The notes below the pieces were generated by a model. It was not told the origin of the DNA. It did no database searches and worked only from the letters and a program-made list of their open reading frames with translations. A stretch of DNA of 38,575 nucleotides from an uncultured Desulfosoma sp. (GTDB taxonomy: Bacteria; Desulfobacterota; Syntrophobacteria; Syntrophobacterales; DSM-9756): contig CALGPN010000019.1 in assembly GCA_937960435.1 (NCBI GenBank), forward strand, positions 1 through 38,575, read 5' to 3'. This document shows, piece by piece, positions 20,891 through 28,357 of this stretch; positions within the stretch are counted from its first letter, which is position 1, and the number at the start of each line of letters is the position of its first letter. A program made the position numbers and the translations under genes.

Positions 20891-21349
20891 GTGAGCGACG
20901 ATCGGCAACGAGACAGATCGGGGGGCGAAGACGCAGAGCGTCTTCCCCTGGCGATGAAAATCCAGAAGATGACCGTTCCGGAGCGCATCAAGCTGGCGCT
21001 GACCGGGAGCCAGGAAGCTCGGACGCTCCTCATGCAGGACCCCAACCGGGTCGTCCAGCTGGCCGTTTTGGAAAACCCCAAGATCACCTCATCGGAAGTG
21101 GTGGGGTTTGCCAACTCCCGGAACATCAATGACGAAGCCCTGCGCAAGATCGCCGAGAACCGTGAATGGTTCAAACTCTACCCTGTGCGTTTGGCCCTGG
21201 TAAAAAACCCCAAAACCCCTGTGGGGATTGCCCTGAAACTGATTGCGACGCTGAACCCTCAGGACCTGAAAATTTTGGCCAAAAGCAAGTCGGTTTCCAG
21301 CGTGATCGTTCAGGCCGCGCGGCGCCAGTTGGAGCGCGGGGCCCGTTGA
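20891..21349 (+). CDS. Conserved helical-repeat protein, function unknown
   Basis: I recognise no named family. The 152-residue protein has a polar N-terminus and then short helical repeats that look HEAT- or LRV-like: PNRVVQLAVLENPKI, NINDEALRKIAEN, YPVRLALVKNPKTPVGIAL and NPQDLKILAKSK. The alternating 'alpha helix plus NPK' pattern suggests a small solenoid used for protein binding. It is cytoplasmic, with no signal peptide or membrane segment. It starts with GTG after AAGGA about nine bases upstream. From memory, similar proteins occur widely in delta- and myxobacteria without a known role. It is 20 bases upstream of the moaB/mogA gene and probably in the same transcript. Confidence 0.8.
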   Translation: MSDDRQRDRSGGEDAERLPLAMKIQKMTVPERIKLALTGSQEARTLLMQDPNRVVQLAVLENPKITSSEVVGFANSRNINDEALRKIAENREWFKLYPVRLALVKNPKTPVGIALKLIATLNPQDLKILAKSKSVSSVIVQAARRQLERGAR

Positions 21350-21369
21350 AAGCTGGGGAGGTCTTCTCC

Positions 21370-21870
21370 ATGGAGCGGTGCCGAAAGACCGTGGCCGTTG
21401 TGACGGTGAGCGACAAGGGAAGTCGCGGGGAACGGGAAGACACAGCCGGAGCCCACCTTTGGGAACGGCTTCATGCGGAAGGCTACACGGGGGTGTGGCG
21501 CACCATCGTGCCCGACGAAAAGGCCGCCATCCAAAGGGCTCTACTGGAGGCGGTAGAAAAGCACCGGGCGGCTCTCGTGCTCACTACCGGCGGCACGGGC
21601 GTGTCCCCTCGGGACGTGACGCCCGAGGCGACCGCGGCCGTTTGTGAGAGACTCATCCCGGGGATCGCCGAAGCCATGCGCATGGAAAGCCTCAAGAAAA
21701 CCCCCCATGCCATGCTCTCTCGGGCCGTGGCGGGCATCCGAGGCGACAGCCTCATCATCAATCTTCCCGGAAGCCTCAAAGGATCCCTAGAAAACCTGGA
21801 GGTGATTCTTCCGGCCGTGCCGCACGCCCTGGCTAAGATCCAAGGGGACACCGGCGATTGCGCCGTGTGA
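21370..21870 (+). CDS. MoaB/MogA family molybdopterin adenylyltransferase
   Basis: The 166-residue protein fits the MPT-binding fold: VAVVTVSDKGSRGEREDTAG at the N-terminus, the nucleotide-binding LTTGGTGVSPRDVTPE, and LIINLPGSLKGS near the C-terminus. MogA activates molybdopterin by adenylylation before metal insertion; MoaB is the paralogue with the same reaction in some organisms. Which of the two this is cannot be told from length or motifs. GGGGAGG lies eight bases before the ATG at 21370. No other molybdenum cofactor gene is in the window. Confidence 0.9.
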   Translation: MERCRKTVAVVTVSDKGSRGEREDTAGAHLWERLHAEGYTGVWRTIVPDEKAAIQRALLEAVEKHRAALVLTTGGTGVSPRDVTPEATAAVCERLIPGIAEAMRMESLKKTPHAMLSRAVAGIRGDSLIINLPGSLKGSLENLEVILPAVPHALAKIQGDTGDCAV

Positions 21871-21960
21871 CAAACGCTTGGCTTCGCGCTGCGAGAGATC
21901 CGCCCCTTCGTCGGCCCTCCACGGCCTTTTCTCACCCTGGGCGCACATCTGCCAGGGGGG

Positions 21961-22362
21961 CTACTCCTCCTCCATCTCCGCAGAACCGCCCACGGCGTTT
22001 CTCTTTGCCGCGTACGTTTCTCGAACGGTTCTTTTCTTCGCCTCAAACGCGTCGCAGATTTCCTGGATTTCCTCGTCGATCCGTTTAACCTTGGCTTCCG
22101 CTTCCTCTACGTTGCGCATTTGGGTCATGACGGCGGGATCGTCCTTGAGAGAGTCCCGTCCTTCCCTCAACATGCCGTAGACCACCGCCCCGAGTCCGCT
22201 GTAGGCTTTCGCCAGATTTGCCTGAGTTCTATTCACCGCGAGGCGTTTCAACTGGGTCTTCAAAACCTTCATTTTCCAATGGTAGATAATCGTGGCGTAT
22301 TCTAGGGCCCAGTAGCCCATCTTCGTCAGCATGGCGATGATGTTGTGGATCACTCCGCCCAT
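21961..22362 (-). CDS. Small coiled-coil protein, function unknown
   Basis: The 133-residue protein has a moderately hydrophobic start (MGGVIHNIIAMLTKMGYWALEY in shortened view, residues 1-22), a basic stretch (KMKVLKTQLKRL), then long charged helices at about 75-120 (VEEAEAKVKRIDEEIQEI) predicted to form a coiled coil, ending in a Glu tail. No family is recognised. AAAGGAGG lies five bases before the ATG, one of the strongest sites in the window. It overlaps the 3' end of the Mut7-C gene by 13 bases, so the two are almost surely cotranscribed and perhaps coupled. Confidence 0.78.
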   Translation of the reverse strand: MGGVIHNIIAMLTKMGYWALEYATIIYHWKMKVLKTQLKRLAVNRTQANLAKAYSGLGAVVYGMLREGRDSLKDDPAVMTQMRNVEEAEAKVKRIDEEIQEICDAFEAKKRTVRETYAAKRNAVGGSAEMEEE

Positions 22363-22850
22363 TCTGTCCTCCTTTCGTCCATGTCTTTAGGACTCCAGCC
22401 CGTGATTCGTCGAAAGCGCTCCCTCATTTTGTCCCAGTGAGATCCCGGCCAATACACGCGCCCGCACGAAGGACAGCGGCAAAACGACGGCGCCGTGGCA
22501 GCGACATAATCCGGAACCCTGCCGACGGCCTCCTCCTTAGGGATTTCCTCCAAGGGCCGGTTGCACCGGAGGCATCGGCTGAAGAGCCTGACCTCTTCTT
22601 GCCGAATAAGCCCGGCCGCCGCCAGTTTTCGGCACTGTTCGTCGACGCGCGTAGGCTCACAGAAAAAAACGCCGGGGAAATGACGCCATCGCGTGTTGGC
22701 GGTGACCACGATGGTCCCTTCCCGATGCAAAATCTCGATCTGGGTGGCGGTCTCGATGGATCCGTAGCGCGCGTCGTAGCCGAGAATGCGCAACCATTTT
22801 GCCATTTTTCCGAGCATGCGATCAACAAAAAACCGTGCCCGAGGCTCCAT
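22350..22850 (-). CDS. Mut7-C RNase domain protein with zinc ribbon
   Basis: The 166-residue protein matches the Mut7-C family: FVDRMLGKMAKWLRILGYDA at the N-terminus with Asp10, VVTANTRWR near 48-55, and a C-terminal zinc ribbon with CxxC pairs Cys93/Cys96 (CLRCNRP) and Cys126/Cys129 (CPSCGRVYWPGSHW). The family is named after the C-terminal part of animal Mut7 exonucleases and is thought from its fold to be a PIN-like RNase; activity of the bacterial stand-alone form is not established to my knowledge. AGGAGG is seven bases before the ATG. It lies 78 bases after the LolB-like gene and overlaps the coiled-coil gene by 13 bases. Confidence 0.88.
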   Translation of the reverse strand: MEPRARFFVDRMLGKMAKWLRILGYDARYGSIETATQIEILHREGTIVVTANTRWRHFPGVFFCEPTRVDEQCRKLAAAGLIRQEEVRLFSRCLRCNRPLEEIPKEEAVGRVPDYVAATAPSFCRCPSCGRVYWPGSHWDKMRERFRRITGWSPKDMDERRTEWAE

Positions 22851-22928
22851 GGAAGGACCTCCTGACGCAGTGGGGACTCTGAACTTACGGGCGAGGCACC
22901 ATGGTCGCGTCTACCCGGGAGGATCCCG

Positions 22929-23732
22929 TCAGGGAATTTCCACAATCCGGACGGCGTCGCCGAGCGGAGGAACATCGAAGGTCTCCGAAGGGACGGCGGT
23001 CGGTTGTTTCATGAGCGTGCGGGAGAGTTCCACCAAGCCGGCAGCGCTTCGAAAAGTGAGCGACGAAGGAACGTCTTGGTCATCCCCTTGGATGTCGTAA
23101 TGGAGAAGGATGGAAAGAGGCGATTCCGCGAAATCGAACTCCATGCGGCAGATGCGTTCCATATCGGGACAAAGTCCATATCGGCGGGATAGTTCCCGAG
23201 ATGTGCCCACCTCGCCGAAAACCACCGTGCCGTCTTGCAGCCTTCGTGGCGGAACGGCGCCGAGAATGTCCAGAGGAGGCAGCCCCAGGAGGACGGGGGC
23301 CAATTCTTTGCCCGGCAATCCGATGCCCACGAGTTTTTCCAGAAGACCGGCGCTGCGTTGCGATCGATAAAGACTTTTTTCGCCCACAACCCACAGTTGA
23401 GCCAGCGGTTCCCTGAGCACGAAAAGCCCTTGGATCTGACCCCACGAATCAAGAATTTCGATGCGCATTCTATCGGGCAGTTGGGCCGTGACAAGCACCT
23501 TGGCGCGCCAGATGCGCTCGAGGGAATCCGTCCATCTGGCCTGGTAGACAGCCTGGAACTGTCGCCGGACGTCGAACCGTTGGGCGAGAGTCCCGACCCA
23601 GCGGTCGGGATCCCAACCGACGACGATCCCTTCCTTCGCAGGCATCGGGGCACGCACAGGGGCGCACGCGGAAAGAACAAGGCACACCGTGCAAAGAACC
23701 ACACAGGGGTTCAGTCGGGTGAGGCGTTTCAT
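22929..23732 (-). CDS. LolB-like / DUF4292-like outer membrane lipoprotein
   Basis: The 267-residue protein has a signal peptide with lipobox LSAC and lipidated Cys23. The body is beta-rich, with WRAKVLVTAQLPDRMRIEILD and a turn to GQIQGLFVLREPLAQLW, the pattern of the half-barrel shared by LolB and DUF4292 proteins. LolB accepts lipoproteins from LolA and inserts them in the outer membrane; whether this protein does so is an inference. Support comes from context: the gene overlaps the stop of a TPR lipoprotein gene by four bases, a pairing often seen near lolB. Confidence 0.72.
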   Translation of the reverse strand: MKRLTRLNPCVVLCTVCLVLSACAPVRAPMPAKEGIVVGWDPDRWVGTLAQRFDVRRQFQAVYQARWTDSLERIWRAKVLVTAQLPDRMRIEILDSWGQIQGLFVLREPLAQLWVVGEKSLYRSQRSAGLLEKLVGIGLPGKELAPVLLGLPPLDILGAVPPRRLQDGTVVFGEVGTSRELSRRYGLCPDMERICRMEFDFAESPLSILLHYDIQGDDQDVPSSLTFRSAAGLVELSRTLMKQPTAVPSETFDVPPLGDAVRIVEIP

Positions 23733-25429
23733 CGCAGCCGCTGGATCTTTTCCTGGATCGTAGCGGGCTTTTCATGCCCCCTTTCCAGAGATTTCTCGTA
23801 AACCTTCCGGGCCTCCTCAAAGCGCCCCAAAGCCTGCAAGATGTCGCCGTAATGTTCCAAAATCACAGGATCGTCGGGAACGATTTCCAGGGCCTTGCGA
23901 ATCACCTCGAGTGCCTTGATGTATTGGCCCTGGCGGTAGTAGACCCATGCCAAGCTGTCCATAATGTAGCCGTCTTCCGGTTCTTTCTGCAGAGCGCGCT
24001 CGATGAGTTCTTTGGCTTCGTCGAGGCGAATGCCCTTGTCCGCGTAGGTGTAGCCCACGTAGTTGAGGGCACCGGCATGGTCGTTTTCCAAAGAGAGGAT
24101 CTTTTTCATCACCTCCAGGGCTTCGTCTTTGCGGTCCATGCGGTCGAGCACGATGCCTTTTCGGAAAAGCAAGGGCACGGTTTCGCCGCCCACGGCCATT
24201 CCCGCGTTGAGGGTCTCGAGGGCTTTGGCGAAATCTTTCGTTTCTTCGTAAAGGTAGGCCAAGTAAAGGTAGAAATCGATGACTTGCGGCTTGGTCTTGA
24301 TGGCCTTTTCCAAACATTGGATGCCCGATTTGTGGTCGTTTAACTTGGAAAAAAGGACTCCGAGGCGCATCTGCGCCGGATCCCATAAAGGGCTGCTTTC
24401 CGGAATAAGCCGCAGGTTCACCACGGCCTGTTCAAGATCGCTCCGTTCCCCCTTTTCCTCGTAGGATGTGGCCAAGTAGTAGAGAGCTTGGTCGTATTGC
24501 GGGCGGTCCTTGAGCAAAGCCTGAAAGTCGGAAATGGCCTCCTGATACTTGCGCTGCTGCAGGTGGATGATGCCGATCTTGAGCCGTGTTTCCAGGTCTT
24601 GGGCATCCTGTTGCGAAAGAATCCGCAACTGTTCCAAAGCCTTCTCGTAAAGCTTTTGGCGGATGTACAAGTTGCTCAGGCGGTTCCGAGCTTGGCCGTG
24701 GTTGGGGTTGATTTCCAGCATTCGCAGGTAGGTGGCTTCGGCTTCTTGGAACCTCTCGGTAACTTCGTAGATGTAGGCCAGATCCAACAGAGCCTTGTCG
24801 AAAAACGGGTTGAGTTGCAGCGCTTCCTGATAGGCCGCTTCCGCCTGGTCATAAAACTTCATGTCCAGAAAAATGCGGGCCTTGTAGTAGGACGCCAGGG
24901 GGTTGTCGGGCAGCAATGCCTTCAGGTGCTCAAGGGCTTCCAAGGCCTCTCGGAATCGGTTTTCCTGAGCGTAAAGGGTTCCCAAAAGCAAGTAGGCGTC
25001 GTGGTTGGATGGGTTGAGGGAGATGACCCGCCGGTAAGCTTCGATGGCTTTGGTGTTGTTGCCTGTGCCGGCGTAGAGACGACCGAGGAGCACGAAGGCG
25101 TTTTCGAAGGAGGGGTCGACTTCTGCGGCCCGTTCGGCAAGTTTGAGCGCTTCCTGCACGTGGCCCTGGCGCACGTACAAGACCGCGAGATCCGTGAGGA
25201 TGGTGGGGTCGTCGGGGTCGAGGGCCAACGCATCCCGATAGGCCTTGACGGCCTTTTCGGGCTCGTTGACCCGAAGATAGTATTGGGCTAACAGGTAAGC
25301 GGCATACGCCTGAGACTTGGGCAGCTGCGGTCCGGGCGCGGAGGGGCCGGGCCGGAACCCGATGCTGCTGCAGGAGCTCATGAGCATAAGCAAAAATAAA
25401 GCGGCGCATGTCTTTGAGGCGTACCGCAT
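23729..25429 (-). CDS. TPR-repeat lipoprotein
   Basis: The 566-residue protein has a signal peptide (about 1-19) and lipobox MSSC with Cys20. From about residue 45 to the end it consists of tandem tetratricopeptide repeats, at least twelve by eye; typical units include AVKAYRDALALDPDDPTIL, AIEAYRRVISLNPSN and AEAAYQEALQLNPFF. It is likely a periplasm-facing outer membrane scaffold. The start at 25429 has AAGGA ten bases upstream and keeps the signal peptide intact; the open frame runs 20 codons further without such a site. It is first in a leftward cluster with the LolB-like gene, the Mut7-C gene and the coiled-coil gene. Confidence 0.9.
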   Translation of the reverse strand: MRYASKTCAALFLLMLMSSCSSIGFRPGPSAPGPQLPKSQAYAAYLLAQYYLRVNEPEKAVKAYRDALALDPDDPTILTDLAVLYVRQGHVQEALKLAERAAEVDPSFENAFVLLGRLYAGTGNNTKAIEAYRRVISLNPSNHDAYLLLGTLYAQENRFREALEALEHLKALLPDNPLASYYKARIFLDMKFYDQAEAAYQEALQLNPFFDKALLDLAYIYEVTERFQEAEATYLRMLEINPNHGQARNRLSNLYIRQKLYEKALEQLRILSQQDAQDLETRLKIGIIHLQQRKYQEAISDFQALLKDRPQYDQALYYLATSYEEKGERSDLEQAVVNLRLIPESSPLWDPAQMRLGVLFSKLNDHKSGIQCLEKAIKTKPQVIDFYLYLAYLYEETKDFAKALETLNAGMAVGGETVPLLFRKGIVLDRMDRKDEALEVMKKILSLENDHAGALNYVGYTYADKGIRLDEAKELIERALQKEPEDGYIMDSLAWVYYRQGQYIKALEVIRKALEIVPDDPVILEHYGDILQALGRFEEARKVYEKSLERGHEKPATIQEKIQRLR

Positions 25430-25531
25430 GGAGGCTTTGTCCTTCGAGCGCGAGAGATGTTTCGATCCGGGAGCTATGGACGTTGTCACGTATCACATTT
25501 GCCTGGGACCGTCAACGTCGAGGCAGAGTCT

Positions 25532-26746
25532 ATGGAACACCCGAAACTGCGTTACGGTCTGGAAGCTGTCCCCGTCCAGCACCAGGGGCGAGGCTACATT
25601 CTGCTGAGGGACCGCCTTGGATACAACGATAAACCTGTTTTGCTGCTCGCGGACTTTGCCCCGTTTCTCACGTTCTTAGATGGACGGCACTCCGTTCGGG
25701 ACATCCAGGCGTTTTTCCTGCGCCGCACCGGGCAACTCATCTACAGCGAGCAGATCGAGGAAATGATCCGTGTGTTGGATGAAAACCTCTTTCTCGACAA
25801 TGCCCGCTACGCGGACCATGTGCGACGGGAACTCCAAAGGTTTCGAGACGATCCCGTGAGGCGGATGCGCCATGCGGGGAAAAGCTATCCGGAGAAGCCC
25901 GACGAACTTCGGGCCTTTTTGGACGCTCTTGTGCCCGCCAGCGCTCCGGACACAGCCGAACGCCGCCCCCTTGTGGGTTTGGTGGCCCCGCACATCGATA
26001 TCCGGGCGGGCAAGGAGACTTTTGCGCACGCTTACGCGGCCTTGCGCAAGGCTGCACCTCCGGCCGTGTGGATCATTCTGGGGACCGGCCACGAGCCCAT
26101 CGAAAACTTTTTCGCCGTAACCGTCAAAGATTTTGAAACCCCTCTGGGCCTCGTGGCGTGCGATCGGGAGCTGGCCGAGGCGATCATTCGGCGCGCTCCA
26201 TGGGATGTGCGTGCCGGCGAATACGCTCACAGTCGTGAACACACCGTGGAATTTCAGGCGGTGTTTTTGGCCCATGTCCAGCCGGCTGCGCGGATCGTGC
26301 CCGTTCTGTGTTCCTTTGGGATTGAAGATTGGGACACCAGGAAGTCGGCCATCGACGCTTTTTGCGATGGGCTTCGGGAAGCTGCGCAGGTTTGCGGAAA
26401 GTCCGTGGGTTTATTGGCCAGCGTGGATTTGGCGCACATCGGGCCCCGCTATGGCGATGACTTTGTGCCCAATCGCCTCACTGTCCAGGAACATCTGGAA
26501 GCGGACCGAAAACTGCTGGGCGCTTTGGAAACCTTGGATCCGGACGCCTTCATGGCGGAGATCCTTCGGGACGGCAACGCCCGGAAGGTCTGCGGCGTGC
26601 CCCCACTTTATGTGCTCAGCCGCGTGCTGCGCGGCACGGCCCAAGGGCGGGTGCTTCACCACGATCATGCGGTGGTGGATCCGCAAGGCTCATTCGTCAC
26701 TTTTGCGGCTTTGGCCTATGAGGGCGGGGGGCCGCAGGAGTCGTGA
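25532..26746 (+). CDS. MEMO family protein with N-terminal PqqD-like domain
   Basis: The 404-residue protein has a C-terminal MEMO domain (AmmeMemoRadiSam system protein B; about 145-400): APHIDIRAG with His154, LGTGHEP with His187, REHTVEFQ with His237, VLCSFG and ASVDLAHIG with His302, then KVCGVPPL. In human MEMO1 equivalent residues bind a metal ion. The N-terminal 90 residues look like a winged-helix of PqqD/RRE type (LLADFAPFLTFLDG, SVRDIQAFFLRRTG, IRVLDENLFLDN). The partner AMMECR1 and radical SAM genes are not in the window. The ATG at 25532 has GAGG eight bases upstream. Its stop is only three bases from the convergent epmA stop. Confidence 0.86.
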   Translation: MEHPKLRYGLEAVPVQHQGRGYILLRDRLGYNDKPVLLLADFAPFLTFLDGRHSVRDIQAFFLRRTGQLIYSEQIEEMIRVLDENLFLDNARYADHVRRELQRFRDDPVRRMRHAGKSYPEKPDELRAFLDALVPASAPDTAERRPLVGLVAPHIDIRAGKETFAHAYAALRKAAPPAVWIILGTGHEPIENFFAVTVKDFETPLGLVACDRELAEAIIRRAPWDVRAGEYAHSREHTVEFQAVFLAHVQPAARIVPVLCSFGIEDWDTRKSAIDAFCDGLREAAQVCGKSVGLLASVDLAHIGPRYGDDFVPNRLTVQEHLEADRKLLGALETLDPDAFMAEILRDGNARKVCGVPPLYVLSRVLRGTAQGRVLHHDHAVVDPQGSFVTFAALAYEGGGPQES

Positions 26747-26749
26747 GCC

Positions 26750-27679
26750 TCACGGTTCATGCTCTGGTCCGAAAGCCGTCACGTCGTCGATGGAGGACGC
26801 GTCGGTCAAAAGCATCACCAATCGGTCGACGCCCAGGGCGATTCCGGCCGCACGCTCCAAATGCTCCAGACTTTCCAAAAACCGTTCGGGCCAGGGATAG
26901 ACATCCCGACCGTCCGCGCGGCGCCGATCCAGGCATTCGCGGAAACGATCTTCCTGTTCTCTTCGGTCGGTCAATTCGGAAAAGCCGTTGGCCAGTTCCA
27001 CCCCGGCCCAATAGAGTTCGAAACGTTCGGCGACCCACAGGTCCTCGTGGGGACGAAGGCGTGCCAAAGCCGCTTCCTGAGGCGGATAGTCCGAAAGGAA
27101 CACAGGTTTGGGAAATCCCAAGGCGGGCTCTATTTTTTCCACCAAATCCAGCGCAAAGCGGTCCGCATCGTAATTTTTTAGGGGATCCCAGCCGGCCCGG
27201 TCCCGAAAGACATTGCGAACCGTGCGATCTTCCCACGGCGGAAGAACCGAGAGGGTATGAGGGCCGTAGGGACAGTGAGGATATCGGCCCACATGGGAGC
27301 AGACGGCTTGAAGAAGGTCCTCGCAGTCTTTCTTAAGCGCGTTGGAGTCTGCGCCGAGCCGGTACCATTCCAGGAGGGTGAATTCGGGGTGGTGCCGACG
27401 CCCTCGTTCCCCTTTGCGAAAGACGGGGCAAATTTGGAAAATCTTTTCATACCCGGCCGCAAGGAGCCGCTTCATGTAGAGTTCCGGGCTGGTGTGCAAA
27501 TACCAGCCCTCGGAGCGCACGGCGTCAATGTGCAGTTCCGGTGCGGGCGCCGGAGTCCGCACGGGGGTCTGAACTTCCGTAAAGCCCCGTTCCATAAAGA
27601 AGAGCCGCATTCCATGAAGGATGCGGCTCCGCATTTCCAATCGCCACCGTTTGGCGGCAAGTATATCGCGTGGGTTCAT
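26750..27679 (-). CDS. epmA: EF-P--(R)-beta-lysine ligase
   Basis: EpmA (GenX/PoxA/YjeA) is a truncated class II lysyl-tRNA synthetase paralogue that attaches beta-lysine to a lysine of EF-P. The 309-residue protein has VQTPVRTPAPAPE, HTSPELYMKRLLAAG, class II motif 2 with HHPEFTLLEWY, WAGVELANGFSEL and motif 3 GIALGVDRLVMLL. It lacks the N-terminal anticodon-binding domain, as EpmA should. It starts within the efp stop (TGATG, one shared base), which fixes its substrate by context. The donor enzyme EpmB (a 2,3-aminomutase) is not in the window. A perfect nine-base inverted repeat lies 50-77 bases into the coding sequence. Confidence 0.95.
   Translation of the reverse strand: MNPRDILAAKRWRLEMRSRILHGMRLFFMERGFTEVQTPVRTPAPAPELHIDAVRSEGWYLHTSPELYMKRLLAAGYEKIFQICPVFRKGERGRRHHPEFTLLEWYRLGADSNALKKDCEDLLQAVCSHVGRYPHCPYGPHTLSVLPPWEDRTVRNVFRDRAGWDPLKNYDADRFALDLVEKIEPALGFPKPVFLSDYPPQEAALARLRPHEDLWVAERFELYWAGVELANGFSELTDRREQEDRFRECLDRRRADGRDVYPWPERFLESLEHLERAAGIALGVDRLVMLLTDASSIDDVTAFGPEHEP
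27602..27629 (-). repeat. Inverted repeat in the 5' part of epmA
   Basis: GAGCCGCAT (27602-27610) and ATGCGGCTC (27621-27629) are perfect complements around a 10-base loop, codons about 17-26 of epmA. It could fold in the efp-epmA mRNA and lower epmA translation or mark an mRNA processing point; there is no T-tract, so it is not a simple terminator. Confidence 0.5.
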
Positions 27680-28257
27680 CAGGTGGAGGCTTTCACCCTT
27701 TCTACGTAGGTTCCCGTACGGGTGTCCAACTTGAGCACATCACCTTCTTCAATGAAAAGGGGGACCTGGATTTCGTAGCCCGTTTCCAGCGTCACCGGCT
27801 TGGTGGCGCCGGAGGCCGTATCGCCCTTGACCCCGGGATCGGACTTGATCACCTTGAGTTCCACAAAGTTGGGAAGGGAAATCCCGATGGGCGCCCCTTT
27901 GAAGAAGAGCATGTCCACGTGCAGGTTTTCGGTGAGAAAGTTCTTGGCGTCCCCGACGGACTCTTCGGCCAGTTCCACCTGTTCATAAGTGGCGGTGTTC
28001 ATGAAATGGTATCGGTTCCCTTCCTTGTAGAGAAATTCCATTTCCTGTTCGTCCAGGTCCGCCGCCAGGAATTTGTCGCCCGACCGATAGGTGCGGTCGA
28101 ACTGGGTTCCGGTGATCATGTTGCGCAGCCGGCACCGATACAATGCCTGGCCCTTGCCGGGCTTGGAGAACTCGAAGTCTACGATAAGATACGGTTCCCC
28201 GTCGATTTCCAGTTTCAAACCCTTTCTCAGGTCGCCTGCCGTCAGTGTAGCGCCCAT
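27679..28257 (-). CDS. efp: Translation elongation factor P
   Basis: EF-P binds stalled ribosomes between P and E sites and speeds peptide bond formation at polyproline stretches. The 192-residue protein has the three beta-barrel layout; the modified residue is Lys35 at the tip of SKPGKGQAL, and EpmA is encoded directly downstream, so modification by beta-lysylation is expected. The C-terminus carries GDTASGATKPVTLETG and LFIEEGDVLKLDTRTG. The ATG at 28257 has AAAGGA eight bases upstream. The string of Lys at the tip matches the E. coli type and not the Arg type that uses EarP. Confidence 0.97.
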   Translation of the reverse strand: MGATLTAGDLRKGLKLEIDGEPYLIVDFEFSKPGKGQALYRCRLRNMITGTQFDRTYRSGDKFLAADLDEQEMEFLYKEGNRYHFMNTATYEQVELAEESVGDAKNFLTENLHVDMLFFKGAPIGISLPNFVELKVIKSDPGVKGDTASGATKPVTLETGYEIQVPLFIEEGDVLKLDTRTGTYVERVKAST

Positions 28258-28309
28258 GATGTCCGTCCTTTCCCAGGGAGCTTTTCGGTTGACCTTGAAA
28301 CAACGGCGC

Positions 28310-28339
28310 ATCATACAGAGCAGGGGAAAGTTTGGTCAA
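28310..28339 (-). promoter_or_regulatory. Candidate sigma-70 promoter for efp-epmA
   Basis: On the minus strand TTGACC (28334-28339) and TATGAT (28310-28315) are 18 bases apart; each box matches five of six bases. The leader would be about 45 bases. The -35 box lies within 20 bases of the ribosome binding site of the divergent MBL gene. Confidence 0.65.
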
Positions 28340-28357
28340 GACAGGAGGTGACGGTTT

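Noticed and set aside
21935-21957. Hairpin CCCTGG/CCAGGG between the convergent moaB/mogA and coiled-coil genes
   Set aside because: Six-base stem with no T-tract on either strand; too weak to call a terminator.
22861-22933. Inverted repeat CCTGACG/CGTCAGG between the LolB-like and Mut7-C genes
   Set aside because: Seven-base arms 59 bases apart; expected by chance in such DNA.
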